DNA of 64,000 nucleotides, taken from the NCBI RefSeq assembly GCF_022605165.1, contig NC_063069.1, forward strand, positions 1,674,001-1,738,000. Direction: 5' to 3'. Numbering within the stretch: position 1 is the first letter of the stretch; each line of letters opens with the position of its first letter. This document shows positions 22,852-33,331 of this stretch, one piece after another. Below the pieces are notes generated by a model. It saw only the letters and a program-made list of their open reading frames with translations, did no database searches and was not told where the DNA came from. This DNA comes from Purpureocillium takamizusanense. Lineage: Eukaryota > Ascomycota > Sordariomycetes > Hypocreales > Ophiocordycipitaceae. The position numbers were made by a program, and so were the translations under genes.

Positions 22852-24059
22852 CTACTGTGGGTTGCACTGGTCGTCGGGCCCTGCGAACGCTTCTTGCGCC
22901 GATGCCATGTCTCCTACTAGATCTGACGGCGGCGAGCCAGCCGCTTGCATCTGCTCATTATTAGTCTGCTGTCGCGTAGGACCACTCGATTTCCGTGACC
23001 TACCTTTTGCATCCTGTCCACGATATATTCGCGGTCGGCAGCATTGTTGTCCGAGTAGGTGCTCTCCTCAAACTTGGCGACGATTTCCCTGACGAGCGAC
23101 TTCTGCTCTTCGTATCTCTTGAGATCTTCTGCCGGAGTTTTGTCCTTGTTATTCTCCAGCCAGTCGGGAAACTTGTCGTCGAGCTCCTTCATGGGCTCGT
23201 AGAGGATCTCCTTGTTGGTGAGCTGTTCCATCATGCCCATGAGCATCTTAGAGAACTCCTCCTCGCCGCCCTCGGCGTTAAAGTCCCCGGAGGACATCTG
23301 CTTGAGCATCTCGGACATGAAATCATCAGCGCCACCGGAGGCGGCCGCTGCGGTGGCCTGGTCGCCTGAGTTTTGCATGCGCTCCATCGTCCGGCGGATT
23401 GTCTCCTGGAAGGAGGCGTCGGCGGCGCCGGCGCCGGCGGGCGCCTTGCTGGAGCTAGAGGCGGCATCCGTGGCCGTCCCGGTTGCCGATTCGTCTGCTG
23501 CCGCGGCGGCGCTCATTTGCTTGAACATTTCTTCAAACTGTTCTTGCATCTCGGGCTAGGAGGACAAGGTCAGCGGCGAACGCCGGAGTACCGGAGGGGA
23601 CCACCCTACAGATTTTTCCAGCTCTCCAAGAAGGTCAGCCATGCCGGCTTGGAGCTGCTTTGCAAAGTCGTCTTCTGAGAAGCCATCCTCTGCCGTGGAT
23701 TGGCTGTCTGTAGTGCCTGGAGCAGGTCCTGGGGCAGGAGATTTGGGAGCGGATGTGGGCGGCGCTGCATCCGCCGATTTGGCTGTCTTGCCAGCGTCCA
23801 GCTTGACCGACGAAAATTCATCCAACATATCTATTGAAAAGAGTCAATGAACGTGAAAGCATGGGGGCCGATATAATGAGACTGCCTTACCATCCAGATC
23901 GTCGAGATCATCCTCATCCGGGTCTGGGACGTCCTCGACCTCGCCCTCGGGCTTAGCCGGCTCGCTCGTCGTCACCGGCGGCGCGCCCTTGTCGTCGACT
24001 GTCTTCACCTGCGGCTCATCGTTCTTGGTGTCGGCTGGGACGCCAGCGTGCCTGTCCAT
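22852..24059 (-). CDS. pex19: Peroxisomal membrane protein import receptor Pex19
   Basis: Exons: 23891-24059, 23610-23830, 23004-23555, 22852-22950; 346 residues. The acidic N-terminal Pex3-binding region is clear: DEDDLDDLDDMLDEFSSVKL, assembled across the first intron, is the Pex19 hallmark. It is followed by GFSEDDFAKQLQAGMADLL. The helical cargo-binding domain includes MEQLTNKEILYEPMKEL and DKFPDWLENN. The protein ends SPPSDLVGDM then CNPQ and stop: a CaaX-like box for farnesylation, as in other Pex19 proteins. Role: cytosolic chaperone and receptor that delivers peroxisomal membrane proteins to Pex3. Start MDRHAGVP is chosen; an in-frame upstream ATG at 24176 would add 39 residues lacking Pex19 similarity. 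Divergent from UBC9. Confidence 0.95.
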
Positions 24060-25112
24060 GATAACTCTCGCTCCGTGTCGGATCTCAACCCCACATGCAG
24101 GTGTTGCCGAGACGCGGCGGATGGCGGGGTGACGAGACTTGCTGTTGGTAGGGGGCGGCGGTCTTCTCGCGACCAAACTAATAAGTGAAGCGAGCAGTGG
24201 CTCTCATAAACAACACTATCCCGCGATCTGGCTGACACTCGGGGGTTGAGACGCACAGGGTTTGATGAACTGCAAGACGGCTCTCAAGGTCAGCGTTTGG
24301 GGGGGGTGTTTGCTGGGCCGAGGGACAAGGCAAGGGCAGTTGGCCGATTCGGGAAATCATGGCCGGGCCCCATTGTGACTGACTTGCCTCCATGCTCTGT
24401 CTGGGTGGCTCCCGACTGGCTGTGGTGGCGACTCGGAAGTCAGGGAGATTAACTTAAGTTAGTACCCAGCCCGTTACGGGGCACCCGTGTGGGATTTTCC
24501 AGGGCACACTGCAGCGGCCCGAGGGTCCTGAGGCGCCAGAAAATTGGCACCTACTAGGTGCGCTCCAGGCCGCATGCCGCTATGCCGCCCGCTGTGTGCC
24601 GACGTACCCAGGCTGGGTACAGTGGGTGTAGATGCCCGTGAGACTGGAACCTTCCTTCCAGGTTTGAAGCAGGCACCTGATAGGTATGACGGAGACGCGA
24701 TCCACGGATTCATGGCCAGAGCCTCAAAACGGGCTGCCTTGCCCCACCATGGACACCCTCTGGTGACCAGCGCCGCGAAGTCTTCTGCGACGTTCTGCCG
24801 GCTCTGTGCCTGCACAAGCCATCTTGAACCGCCAGTGTACAAGCTGGAACTTTCACTTCTCTTTTTCTTTTTCTCAGCATCGATCCATCACCATCCGCCA
24901 TCGTACGACCACGGCGAAAGAGCGCGCAGGCTCTTGACTTCACTCTTTAGCACGCCTTCCTGCCGCGACGGCCGCACGCGCCGCAAAATCTACCCCTTGC
25001 GTGCCTTCTCGTCCCGCCCTGCCGCGATTCTGCCATCGCACACATCCACGCACGACGGCGTCGACGCCCTAGCGCCTCGACTGAACGCCGCGAACGCATC
25101 GCGATTCTCAAT
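24060..25112. promoter_or_regulatory. Divergent intergenic region PEX19 / UBC9
   Basis: About 1.05 kb between divergent starts; no recognisable gene. A pyrimidine-rich tract near 24855-24880 (CTCTTTTTCTTTTTCTC) lies upstream of UBC9, a common feature of strong fungal promoters and leaders. Confidence 0.5.
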
Positions 25113-25770
25113 ATGGCGCTGTGCCAAAACAGACTACAGGAGGAGCGGTGAGTTATCGGAGACGCTCGCCCAGGCTGGCGCTTGAGGCATGGGTGCTGAT
25201 GCAAATTTGTAGCAAGCAGTGGCGGCGAGACCACCCTTTTGGATTCTATGCGCGCCCGCTACGGACGAAGGAGGGTGTTCTCGACCTGAAGAACTGGGAG
25301 TGCGGCGTTCCGGGCAAGGAAAAGACCATTTGGGAGGGCGGCCTGTTCAAGCTGACGATCGCGTTTCCTGACGGTGGGTTTGCACGGCCGTGCTTGCGTC
25401 ACCGACTTCTGATGTGCTGACACTGGTTTTCCAGAGTATCCTACGAAGCCACCAAAGTGTAAGTGCCTGCAGGGCGAGCTGGTTTCGCGCGATGAATGGC
25501 TGCTGACACGTCGCAGGCAAGTTTGTTCCGCCACTATTCCACCCGAACGTCTACCCCTCTGGTACCGTGTGCCTGTCCATCCTCAACGAAGAGGAGGCGT
25601 GGAAGCCCGCCATAACGGTCAAGCAGATATTGCTTGGCATCCAAGATCTCCTCAACGATCCGAACCCTGAGTCGCCGGCCCAGGCCGAGGCATACAACCT
25701 TTTTAAGCGAGACCGAGTCGAGTACGAGAAGAGAGTCAAGCGCGTTGTGCGCGAGAACCCCGCTCCATAG
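25113..25770 (+). CDS. UBC9: SUMO-conjugating enzyme Ubc9
   Basis: Exons: 25113-25147, 25213-25373, 25435-25458 (24 nt), 25517-25770; 157 residues, the normal Ubc9 length. Sequence features: [20 protein letters not shown] at the N-terminus (the SUMO/E1-contact helix), the Ubc9-specific insert [39 protein letters not shown], and active-site Cys92 in [19 protein letters not shown]. Function from the family: accepts SUMO from the Aos1-Uba2 E1 and transfers it to substrate lysines at consensus sites, mainly in the nucleus. All introns are short with canonical donors; the third exon encodes only eight codons around YPTKPPK. Confidence 0.97.
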
Positions 25771-26756
25771 TCGTTCTGGATCGGCTGGGCCATAGGGGCG
25801 TGGCAGTAATGATTACTAGACGACAAAGACCAGGCAACGGCGTTTGGAGGAATACCAAGTTGAAGAACGCCTCGCAGCAGAGGCGAGCATGGCATCTGTG
25901 CAAGAGAAAGACGGCACTCTGGCATGCACTGCGACGATGATTTGAGAGTGGCAAAGGCGCAAAAACTGGGCTAGGCCCAGTCGGTGGCATGGCGCTGCTT
26001 TCGCGATGATTCTTCGACAGTAAATTGACATTTTTCATGCGCAAGAAGTAAAAGGGAGTAGTCTATGAGCTTTGCCATATGTACCATGCGGGAAAATTAC
26101 TGGCATACAGTTCAGGTCTGGATATAGAAATGTACACGGTAGGAGCGTGCAGTTTGCGTAGGCCTCATATGGTCACGTCCGGCTTAGCGGTTTGGTGTCA
26201 CGACGGCTCTAGAAGGCCCCAGATGGCTGCTACGTCGCCCCCAGGCTGCAGAGCGCCAACGCGCAGACGCATACAACGTTCCAGAATACCAGCGCGCCAG
26301 CAAAGGCACAAGGCAAGAGGCGGCGCACTCGCAGCCGGGAGCGATGGCGACGCGGCCAGGGTAGGTGTGAGTCTACTTGAGCCTATCTGAGTGTCGCGGG
26401 CCAATGGCTGTGCGCGAATTGCGGTCCCCGCCGAAGTCGGCCGTGCGCAGAGGGCGAAGTCTGGGGGGGCACTGACTCCAGCGGTGGAAGACGGCGGGCC
26501 ATCGGTCGACGGGCCTGCTGTTTCTTAGCAGTTGAGCCACCCAAGCTTCTGGGAGCACCTTATCAGCGCTGGCTCCAATTTTCATCCGTCGGCCACCGCT
26601 GCGATTTGCTTGACTCATGCTCGGCGCGGCGCTTTTGCATTTTTGCTGGAGACCAGATCGACCACTTCTCTTCTTCCTTCCATCCGCCATACATATACAT
26701 ATACAGTACCCGCCCAGGATTTTGCACAGCTTCAGAGCTGTCACGCAAAAGTAATC
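25771..26756. promoter_or_regulatory. Upstream region of asparagine synthetase / UBC9 3' flank
   Basis: About 1 kb with no other gene supported. The proximal part carries the Gcn4/CPC1 motif listed separately and a pyrimidine-rich stretch (near 26665-26685) close to the start. Confidence 0.5.
26611..26617 (+). promoter_or_regulatory. Gcn4/CPC1 (cross-pathway control) binding site TGACTCA
   Basis: Perfect palindromic-type TGACTCA 140 nt upstream of the asparagine synthetase ATG. The bZIP factors Gcn4 (yeast) and CPC1/CpcA (filamentous fungi) bind this heptamer to induce amino-acid biosynthesis genes on starvation. Position and downstream gene make a functional site likely; binding itself is inferred. 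Confidence 0.7.
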
Positions 26757-29043
26757 ATGTGCGGAATCTTTGCCTGCTATCGGTAAGTGCGAGGGACCTG
26801 CCGCTTCTGGCGCGCTGACGGGTTGGATTGCTCCCCAAAAAGTTTGGAGGGGCATCCGATCGGCGAGCCGCGAGCACCCCGCCATTTTGCTGTCGCCAGG
26901 CAGAATGACTGACTCCAGGTTCGCAGTCATCCCGACGTTCAAAAATTCAAGCCGACGGCCCTGAAGCTGTCCAAGCAGTACGTGCCATGGTCTACGTTTC
27001 CCTTGGCAATAATTGACCTGTTTGCTTTAGAGTTCGGCATCGTGGCCCCGATTGGAGTGAGTCGAGCTTCGCGCCATCTGCTGGCCACGGCCCATACTGA
27101 CCCATCCGATAAACAGGCGGAAGCATCATCTCCAAGAACACGAGTACGTTTTGGAACGCATGGGATCACTGTCGCAGCCTCTCTGACATATAGTCTAGTC
27201 CTTTGCCATGAGCGATTGAGCATTGTTGGCGTCGGTGCGTCCTCGCTCTGTACCCTACCCTGTCTCTTGCGTCGCTTACCCCGAAGCCAGATTCGGGTGC
27301 CCAGCCCCTGACCAACGCCGATGAGACCCTCGTCCTCGCCGTCAACGGCGAGATCTACAACCACCGCCTGATTCGCAAGCACCTCAAGGAGGCGTACCAC
27401 TTCAAGACGCACTCTGATTGCGAAGTCATCATCCCTCTGGTACGTTGACCCGTATCACGCAGCAGACTCTGGCGCACGTGCCGCGATGCTGACCTTGGCC
27501 AAGTACGCCGAGTATGACATCGATGCCCCCAAGCACCTGGATGGCATGTTCTCGTTCGTCCTGTACGACAAGAACCAGGACCGCATCATTGCCGCCCGTG
27601 ACCCGATCGGCATCACCACCTTCTACCAGGGCTGGTCGTGGAAGGAACCCGGCACCGTCTACTTTGCCTCCGAGCTCAAGTGCCTGTCCACGGTGTGCGA
27701 CAAGATCGTCGCCTTCCCGCCCGGTCACATCTTCGACTCCAAGACCGGCAAGACGACTCGCTACTTTGAGCCCACTTGGTGGGACCCTACCAAGGTCCCA
27801 TCGGCCCCGATCAACTACAAGGAGATTCGACATGCGCTGGAGAAGGCTGTGAGGAAGAGGCTCATGGCTGAGGTCCCGTACGGCGTGCTGCTGTCTGGTG
27901 GCCTTGACTCGAGCCTTGTCGCCTCCATCGCCCAGCGAGAGACGTTGCGGCTGAAGCAAAAGGCTCTGGATGCCAACGGTGGCGTTCTCCCTGGCGGTGA
28001 CGCTGACCGCGGTGAGGGCCTAGTCGGCATCGACGATGACGACAACATCGAGACTGTGACGTATCTGCCGCAGCTCAACTCCTTCTCCATCGGCCTGCCG
28101 GGCTCACCCGACAACGAAGCCGCCGTCAAGGTTGCCAAGTTTCTCGGCACCAAGCACCACGTCATGACTTTTACCATCGAGGACGGCCTCAACGCTCTAT
28201 CAGACGTCATCTACCACCTGGAGACGTACGACGTCACCACCATCCGCGCCTCCACACCCATGTATCTGTTGTCTCGCAAGATCAAGGCCATGGGTATCAA
28301 GATGGTTCTGAGCGGCGAGGGTAGCGACGAGATCTTTGGCGGCTACCTGTACTTCCACGCCGCGCCGGACAAGGAGGCCTTCCACGAAGAGACGGTCCGC
28401 CGTGTCAAGAACCTGCACCTGGCTGACTGCCTGCGTGCCAACAAGTCGACGTCGGCGTGGGGCCTCGAGGCCCGCGTGCCTTACCTGGATAAGGAGGTGA
28501 GTGCACTGCAGAGGGCATGGGCCGGCGGCTCCGATCGCTAACGAGACGTCAGTTCCTCGAGACTTGCATGTCGATTGACCCTCAGGAGAAGATGATCACC
28601 AAGGACAGGATTGAAAAGTACATTCTGCGCAAGGCTTTTGATACGACTGACGAGCCTGACACCAAGGCCTACCTGCCCGATGAGATCCTGTGGAGACAGA
28701 AGGAGCAGTTCTCGGACGGTGTCGGCTACGGCTGGATCGATGCGCTCAAGGACAACGCCGAGCTGCACGTTACGGACGACATGATGGCCAACCCCAAGCC
28801 GGAATGGGGCACGGACATCCCTGACACCAAGGAGGCGTACTGGTACCGTCTGATGTTTGACGAGCACTTCCCTCCGTCATGCGCGTCGACCGTGATGCGC
28901 TGGACGCCCACATGGTCCAAACAGTCGGACCCCAGTGGCAGGTGAGTTTCACCAGCAAAAACTGCGACGGACGAGACGTATAGCTGACTTTATGAAACAG
29001 AGCCATCTCCACGCATCAGGCCAAGTATGATAACGCTGCCTGA
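26757..29043 (+). CDS. ASN1: Asparagine synthetase (glutamine-hydrolysing)
   Basis: Nine exons: 26757-26782, 26927-26977, 27031-27056, 27117-27143, 27199-27234, 27291-27439, 27504-28496, 28553-28941, 29001-29043; 579 residues. Cys2 is the glutaminase nucleophile ([14 protein letters not shown]). The N-terminal Ntn glutaminase domain continues with [21 protein letters not shown] and [10 protein letters not shown]. The synthetase domain has the PP-loop [41 protein letters not shown] and [12 protein letters not shown]. Reaction: Asp + Gln + ATP to Asn + Glu + AMP + PPi, cytosolic. Five of the first six exons are 51 nt or shorter, so the 5' end is only readable after splicing. The upstream TGACTCA fits cross-pathway control. 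A 30-residue insert ([17 protein letters not shown] region) after the PP-loop is typical of fungal enzymes. Confidence 0.97.
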
Positions 29044-30159
29044 GGGCAGAGATGAGTAAGCATTGAGCGGGAGCCTTGGACAGGTTATAGAAAAGTTGGT
29101 CACGACGGTCGTCCCCTTTTACGTTTCGCAATGTCTAGAGAAGTGACTGGTTGGGAACTTGAGATGGCGTCTTTTGGTCTCAGTTAGCTGGCCGATGTAG
29201 ACGAGGGACCCAATTTACCAGATACCACATAGGCACGATACGAAGTACAAGGCAATCAAATCTCCATGTGCAAGTTCAACCACAAAGCATTGAGAGCGCC
29301 GAGGCTGCGGTTGGATGGATGAACATGGCGATTTCGGGCTAAGCGCAGTTCGTGCAGTAATTGGGTGTCAATGCACCGAACACCGCGGAAGCCCGTTCGG
29401 AAATATGTGTCATGCGCAGTGGGGATTGGTGCTTGGAGAACCTGGTCTCCAACAAGCGCTACGGCTGGGATGAAGACTGACTGTTGCGCCCACGGCGGTG
29501 GTTGTGAAGGATGTCACGATGTCACGAGGGCCCCGAGGGCGCCACCAACCCGCAGACGCTCGGGCAGCCACTCATCACAGAGAAAAGAGAACATCATCAC
29601 CTCATCTGCCCAGCTGTCTTGGGTGTCCATCGTGACGAGACGCCAACAGCCCTAGCAATGGCCCACGTGGACCCCTGCGGCCTTTCGGGTGCTGTAGTGG
29701 AGGGTCTGGTATTCGCAGCGAAAGGGCTTCGGCCTCAGGCACGAGGCGGCCTGGGTCCCCAGGTAGGTTCCAAACTTGGGTCCAGAGTGCACCGACACTC
29801 CAGCAGGGTGCGCCGGCCCGACATCAGCCGAAGGATCGCTGGGGATCCTTTGGGCGGGCGGCTGGCGTACCGGAGCAGAGCACCGCACAACACTCCACAG
29901 CGGGCACTGTGAACCAGCCCGCGGTGGGCGAGCAGGCGGCGGCCCCCAACAATTGGAGCATTCAAGGTTGTGAACGTTGCTGCGGCGGCAGGCAGGCCAA
30001 TCGACTGCCATCGCCCAAAACATTTTCCCTCGCCCGCTCCCCCCCGAAAGCTTCCACCTCCGCCAAACCTCCTGATCCTACCCCATCCTTTCTCTCTCAC
30101 CACCCACGAACCCTCACATCACACCGTGTTTCCGCCTTCTCCCTCCACAACCGCCCATC
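29044..30159. other. Intergenic: asparagine synthetase 3' flank and porin promoter
   Basis: About 1.1 kb without a gene. The last 150 nt before the porin ATG are CT-rich (pyrimidine leader), as is common for highly expressed fungal genes. Confidence 0.5.
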
Positions 30160-31598
30160 ATGTCTGTCCCTGCCTTCTCCGACATCGCCAAGCCGGCGAA
30201 CGACGTACGTGGCCCGATACTGCTCTCCTTCGCTCTGCTGTGCGCGTGCCGAGCTTGAGGGCTTCAGGAGCTTTCGGAGCTCGGCATTGCGTGATGGGCG
30301 CTGGCCTACACGTAAGCAATTTGCTGACGCGAGCAACGTCTCGCCGTGACTGCAGCTTCTCAACAAGGACTTCTACCACCTGTCCGCCACCACTTTCGAG
30401 TTCAAGGACACAGCCCCCAATGGCGTTGCCTTCAAGGTCACTGGCAAGTCGAGCCACGAGAAGGCCACCTCGGCTGCTGTGAGTACCGCCCTCGACCCGC
30501 GCGTCGCTGTGTGACGCCGCTGTGAAGCGTCGCCGCACTGGCGCGCGCTGTGCGCACACATTCCTCCTATGCATCCGATACTGACTTGGGCTCGCGCATA
30601 GATCGAGGGAAAATACACCGACAAGCCTACTGGTAGAGCATCCCACCCCGTGAAGCGACCTCGGCGACGCCCGCCCAGCGGCGGCGCGCCGCGAGGCTGT
30701 CACAAACCCTCGCGTCTATCTTTCAGCGTCTCGCGGATCCTCGGCCGGGCCCCAGGCTGGCCGATCGAGTTCGCGGCGCAGTTCGCGCCCGGTTTCGCAC
30801 AGGTGCTAATGTGGTACTACCCGCGTACAGGCGTCACCTTGACCCAGACCTGGAACACCGCCAACGCCCTCGACACCAAGCTCGAGGTCAGCGACTCGCT
30901 CGCCAAGGGCCTGAAGCTTGAGGGTCTCTTCAACTTCCTGCCCGCCACCGCCGCCAAGGGTGCCAAGTTCAACCTCATGTTCAAGCAGCCCGGCTTCCAC
31001 GGCCGCGCCTTCTTTGACCTGCTCAAGGGCCCCACCGCCAACGTCGACGCCGTCGTCGGCCACGAGGGTTTCCTCGCCGGTGCCAGCGCCGGCTACGATG
31101 TCAACAAGGCTGCCGTCACTGCCTACAGCGCCGCCGTCGGCTACGCTGCTCCTCAGTACAGCGCTGCCATCACCGCTACCGACAACCTGAGCGTCTTCGC
31201 TGCGTCGTACTACCACAAGGTCAACAGCCAGGTTGAGGCCGGTGCCAAGGCCACCTGGAACTCTAAGACCGGCAACACTGTCGGCCTCGAGGTCGCCAGC
31301 AAGTACCGCATCGACCCTGTCTCCTTCGCCAAGGTATGTATGCTCCTCGGAGCGCCGAGCGGCGACAATGCTAATGTGAAGTCTCTACAGGTCAAGATCA
31401 ACGACCGCGGCATTGCTGCCCTCGCCTACAACGTCCTCCTCCGCGAGGGTGTGACCCTGGGCCTCGGCGGCTCCTTCGATACCCAGAAGCTCGACCAGGC
31501 TACCCACAAGGTGCGTCCTCCGAATCACTCTTTTGTTGTGGTGCGGTCTCGCTGACTGAAATGTACAGCTCGGTGCTAGCTTCACCTTCGAGGGTTAA
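30160..31598 (+). CDS. POR1: Mitochondrial outer-membrane porin (VDAC)
   Basis: Exons: 30160-30204, 30356-30478, 30602-30632, 30831-31333, 31391-31510, 31569-31598; 283 residues, the standard VDAC length. Starts MSVPAFSDIAKPANDLLNKD (N-terminal helix), followed by amphipathic beta strands such as TTFEFKDTAPNGVAFKVTGK and GVTLTQTWNTANALDTKLEV. The GLK-like motif is LAKGLKLEG. It ends LGASFTFEG, the usual C-terminal beta-signal strand. Forms the 19-strand outer-membrane channel for ATP, ADP and metabolites. Introns at 30633-30830 (198 nt) and 31334-31390 (57 nt) are both stop-free and a multiple of three; VDAC conservation shows they are normally removed. Confidence 0.97.
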
Positions 31599-31972
31599 GC
31601 AGCTTCATTGCAAATCTAGCAACTCCTTTCTTGCCCTGCTAGGACCCCATCCCCCAAAACGGTTGCTCTCACGCGCAACTCTGTATCGTACTAGAGCTTT
31701 TGCATTCGGGTGGCTCACTCCGTATGTAGATGTATGAAGATTATGTGAGAAGTCAATACCAAATGCCCAGTTCCGGTGGATGCGAAGCCTGTGCGCCTAT
31801 GTGATGTGCGAGGGCAATGGTCATACTGAAAATGCCTTGAGGCATTCTTGTATATTGTCTTGTGGCGCCCGTGAAAATGGGCACCGAATCTCTATCAATC
31901 AAATATGCTAATGTGACATGAAGCCCCCAAATTGCGCCTTTATTCGAGTATGAATCTTATGCCGCCAGTGCG
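31599..31972. other. 3' intergenic space between convergent porin and J-domain genes
   Basis: About 0.37 kb, AT-richer than the flanks, containing the two 3' UTRs. No gene. Confidence 0.5.
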
Positions 31973-33078
31973 TCAAGACTCTCGTTCCTTCTTGCGCCTT
32001 CCCAAGCGCATGAACTGCAGGTATATGAAGGGGGCGAGGAAGGTCGCGCCGAGGATGCCCGCGACGATGAGGAAGTGGCCGGCGAGGCTCGTCTGGGGCT
32101 CGAATTCGACGCCGTCGTCGCCGACGGCGCGGCGGGCACGCTGCCAGCGGCGGCGGTCCTCTCGCTGGTGCGTCCGGGTGTGGCCCTCGCGATCAAAGTG
32201 CGGCGAGGCGTGGGCGTCGTGAAAGGGCGAGGAGCCGGGGCCCATGCCGGCGTGTTGCTGCTGCTGATGGTGGTGGTGGTGGTGGTGGTGGTGGTGGTGC
32301 GCATGCGCCCAGGGATTCGCCGTCGAGGACGAAGACGACGGCCCCGAAGACTGTTGTTGCTGGCGCTCCTCGGCGCCGCCCGTCGACTCCTCGTGCGCGC
32401 GGCGGCGCTTGTCGGCCTGGGTGCCCCAGCCGCCGCTGCGGTAGAAGCTGGGCGGGGGGCCGCGAAAGGTGCCCCTACGACGGCTGAGGCCCGAGGGGGC
32501 GCGCCCGCCGGCGGCGCTGGTGCTCGAGTAGGAGGCGCCGGGACGGTGGTGGTCGGCGCGATGGTGCGGGTGGTGAAGGCGAAGGACGTCGCGATCGTAG
32601 GCGGCGCGGCGGGAAGGGTCGGAGAGGAGGGTGTACGACTCGGAGAGCAGGGAGAAGGTGTTCGCGGCGGAGGGGTCGGTGGGGTTGGCGTCGGGGTGGT
32701 GAGCCTTGGAGAGGGCGTAGAAGGACCTGTGGGGTGGCAGCGGCGGCCGCGTGTCAGTCTTGAGGGGACGGTTCATGGTGGTGGTGGTGGTGGTGGTGGT
32801 GGTGATGGCTTCTTGGCGAGGATTGAAGAGAACGGGCGGGCGCCGTCTTACTTCTTTATCTCGCCGGGGGAGGCATCGTGCCTCACGTTGAGCCTCTCGT
32901 AGTGGTTCTTGGCCGCGACGGCGTCGCTGCGTCGGGGACGCGAGGCGTGCAGCGCGCGCGCCGCTATCGAGACGGGCGGGGGCGGCGGCGGCGGTCGCAG
33001 AGGCGCGAAGCAGTCGGCGGCGAGGGAGCGGAGGAGGAGGAGCGGCGGGCGGCGGTGAAGGTGGTGATGGGGCGGCAT
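31973..33078 (-). CDS. Mitochondrial J-domain (DnaJ) protein with C-terminal membrane segment
   Basis: Exons 32852-33078 and 31973-32726; 326 residues. The N-terminus is basic, Leu/Arg-rich and ends ARALHASRPRR, which looks like a mitochondrial presequence. The J-domain spans about residues 60-125: NHYERLNVRHDASPGEIKK, then SKAHHPDANP with the essential HPD, then LLSESYTLLSDPSRRAAYDRD. The middle is low complexity: Ser/Arg-rich, poly-Gln/Ser, then eleven consecutive His and a short Gln run encoded by the GGT/CTG repeats on the plus strand. A hydrophobic segment (GHFLIVAGILGATFLAPFIYL) lies near the C-terminus, followed by a basic tail (RLGRRKKERES). No zinc-finger or DnaJ C-terminal domain, so a class III co-chaperone for Hsp70. 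Intron position falls in helix II of the J-domain. Which yeast J-protein it corresponds to is not clear. Confidence 0.85.
32267..32299. repeat. (GGT)n repeat encoding poly-His in the J-domain protein
   Basis: About ten GGT/ATG-type triplets on the plus strand; on the coding (minus) strand this is CAC/CAT and gives eleven His residues. Flanked by a CTG run encoding Gln. Confidence 0.9.
32775..32805. repeat. (GGT)n repeat inside the J-domain gene intron
   Basis: About nine GGT triplets within the single intron (32727-32851), same strand bias as the coding repeat 0.5 kb away. Confidence 0.9.
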
Positions 33079-33282
33079 GCCTCGTGGTGGTGATGCGGCA
33101 TCACGGAGTGGGGGAAGCGGTGTGCTTTTGCTCCCCCCCAGGCGGGGATTTGGTCGCTGAGGTCGAGGTTCGAACGGGGGGAGGAGGGGAGAGAGAGAGA
33201 GGAAGACGAGGAGGGAAAGGGGTCGGTCAATTCGCGCGGTGAGGGTTGGGGTGTGCCGGGCTATGCGTGTTATGGTCGTGGT

Positions 33283-33331
<49 letters not shown>

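Noticed and set aside
32075..32902. 275-codon plus-strand open frame, Val/Gly-rich
   Set aside because: Mirror of the J-domain gene; the poly-Val comes from the GGT repeat read in the wrong frame.
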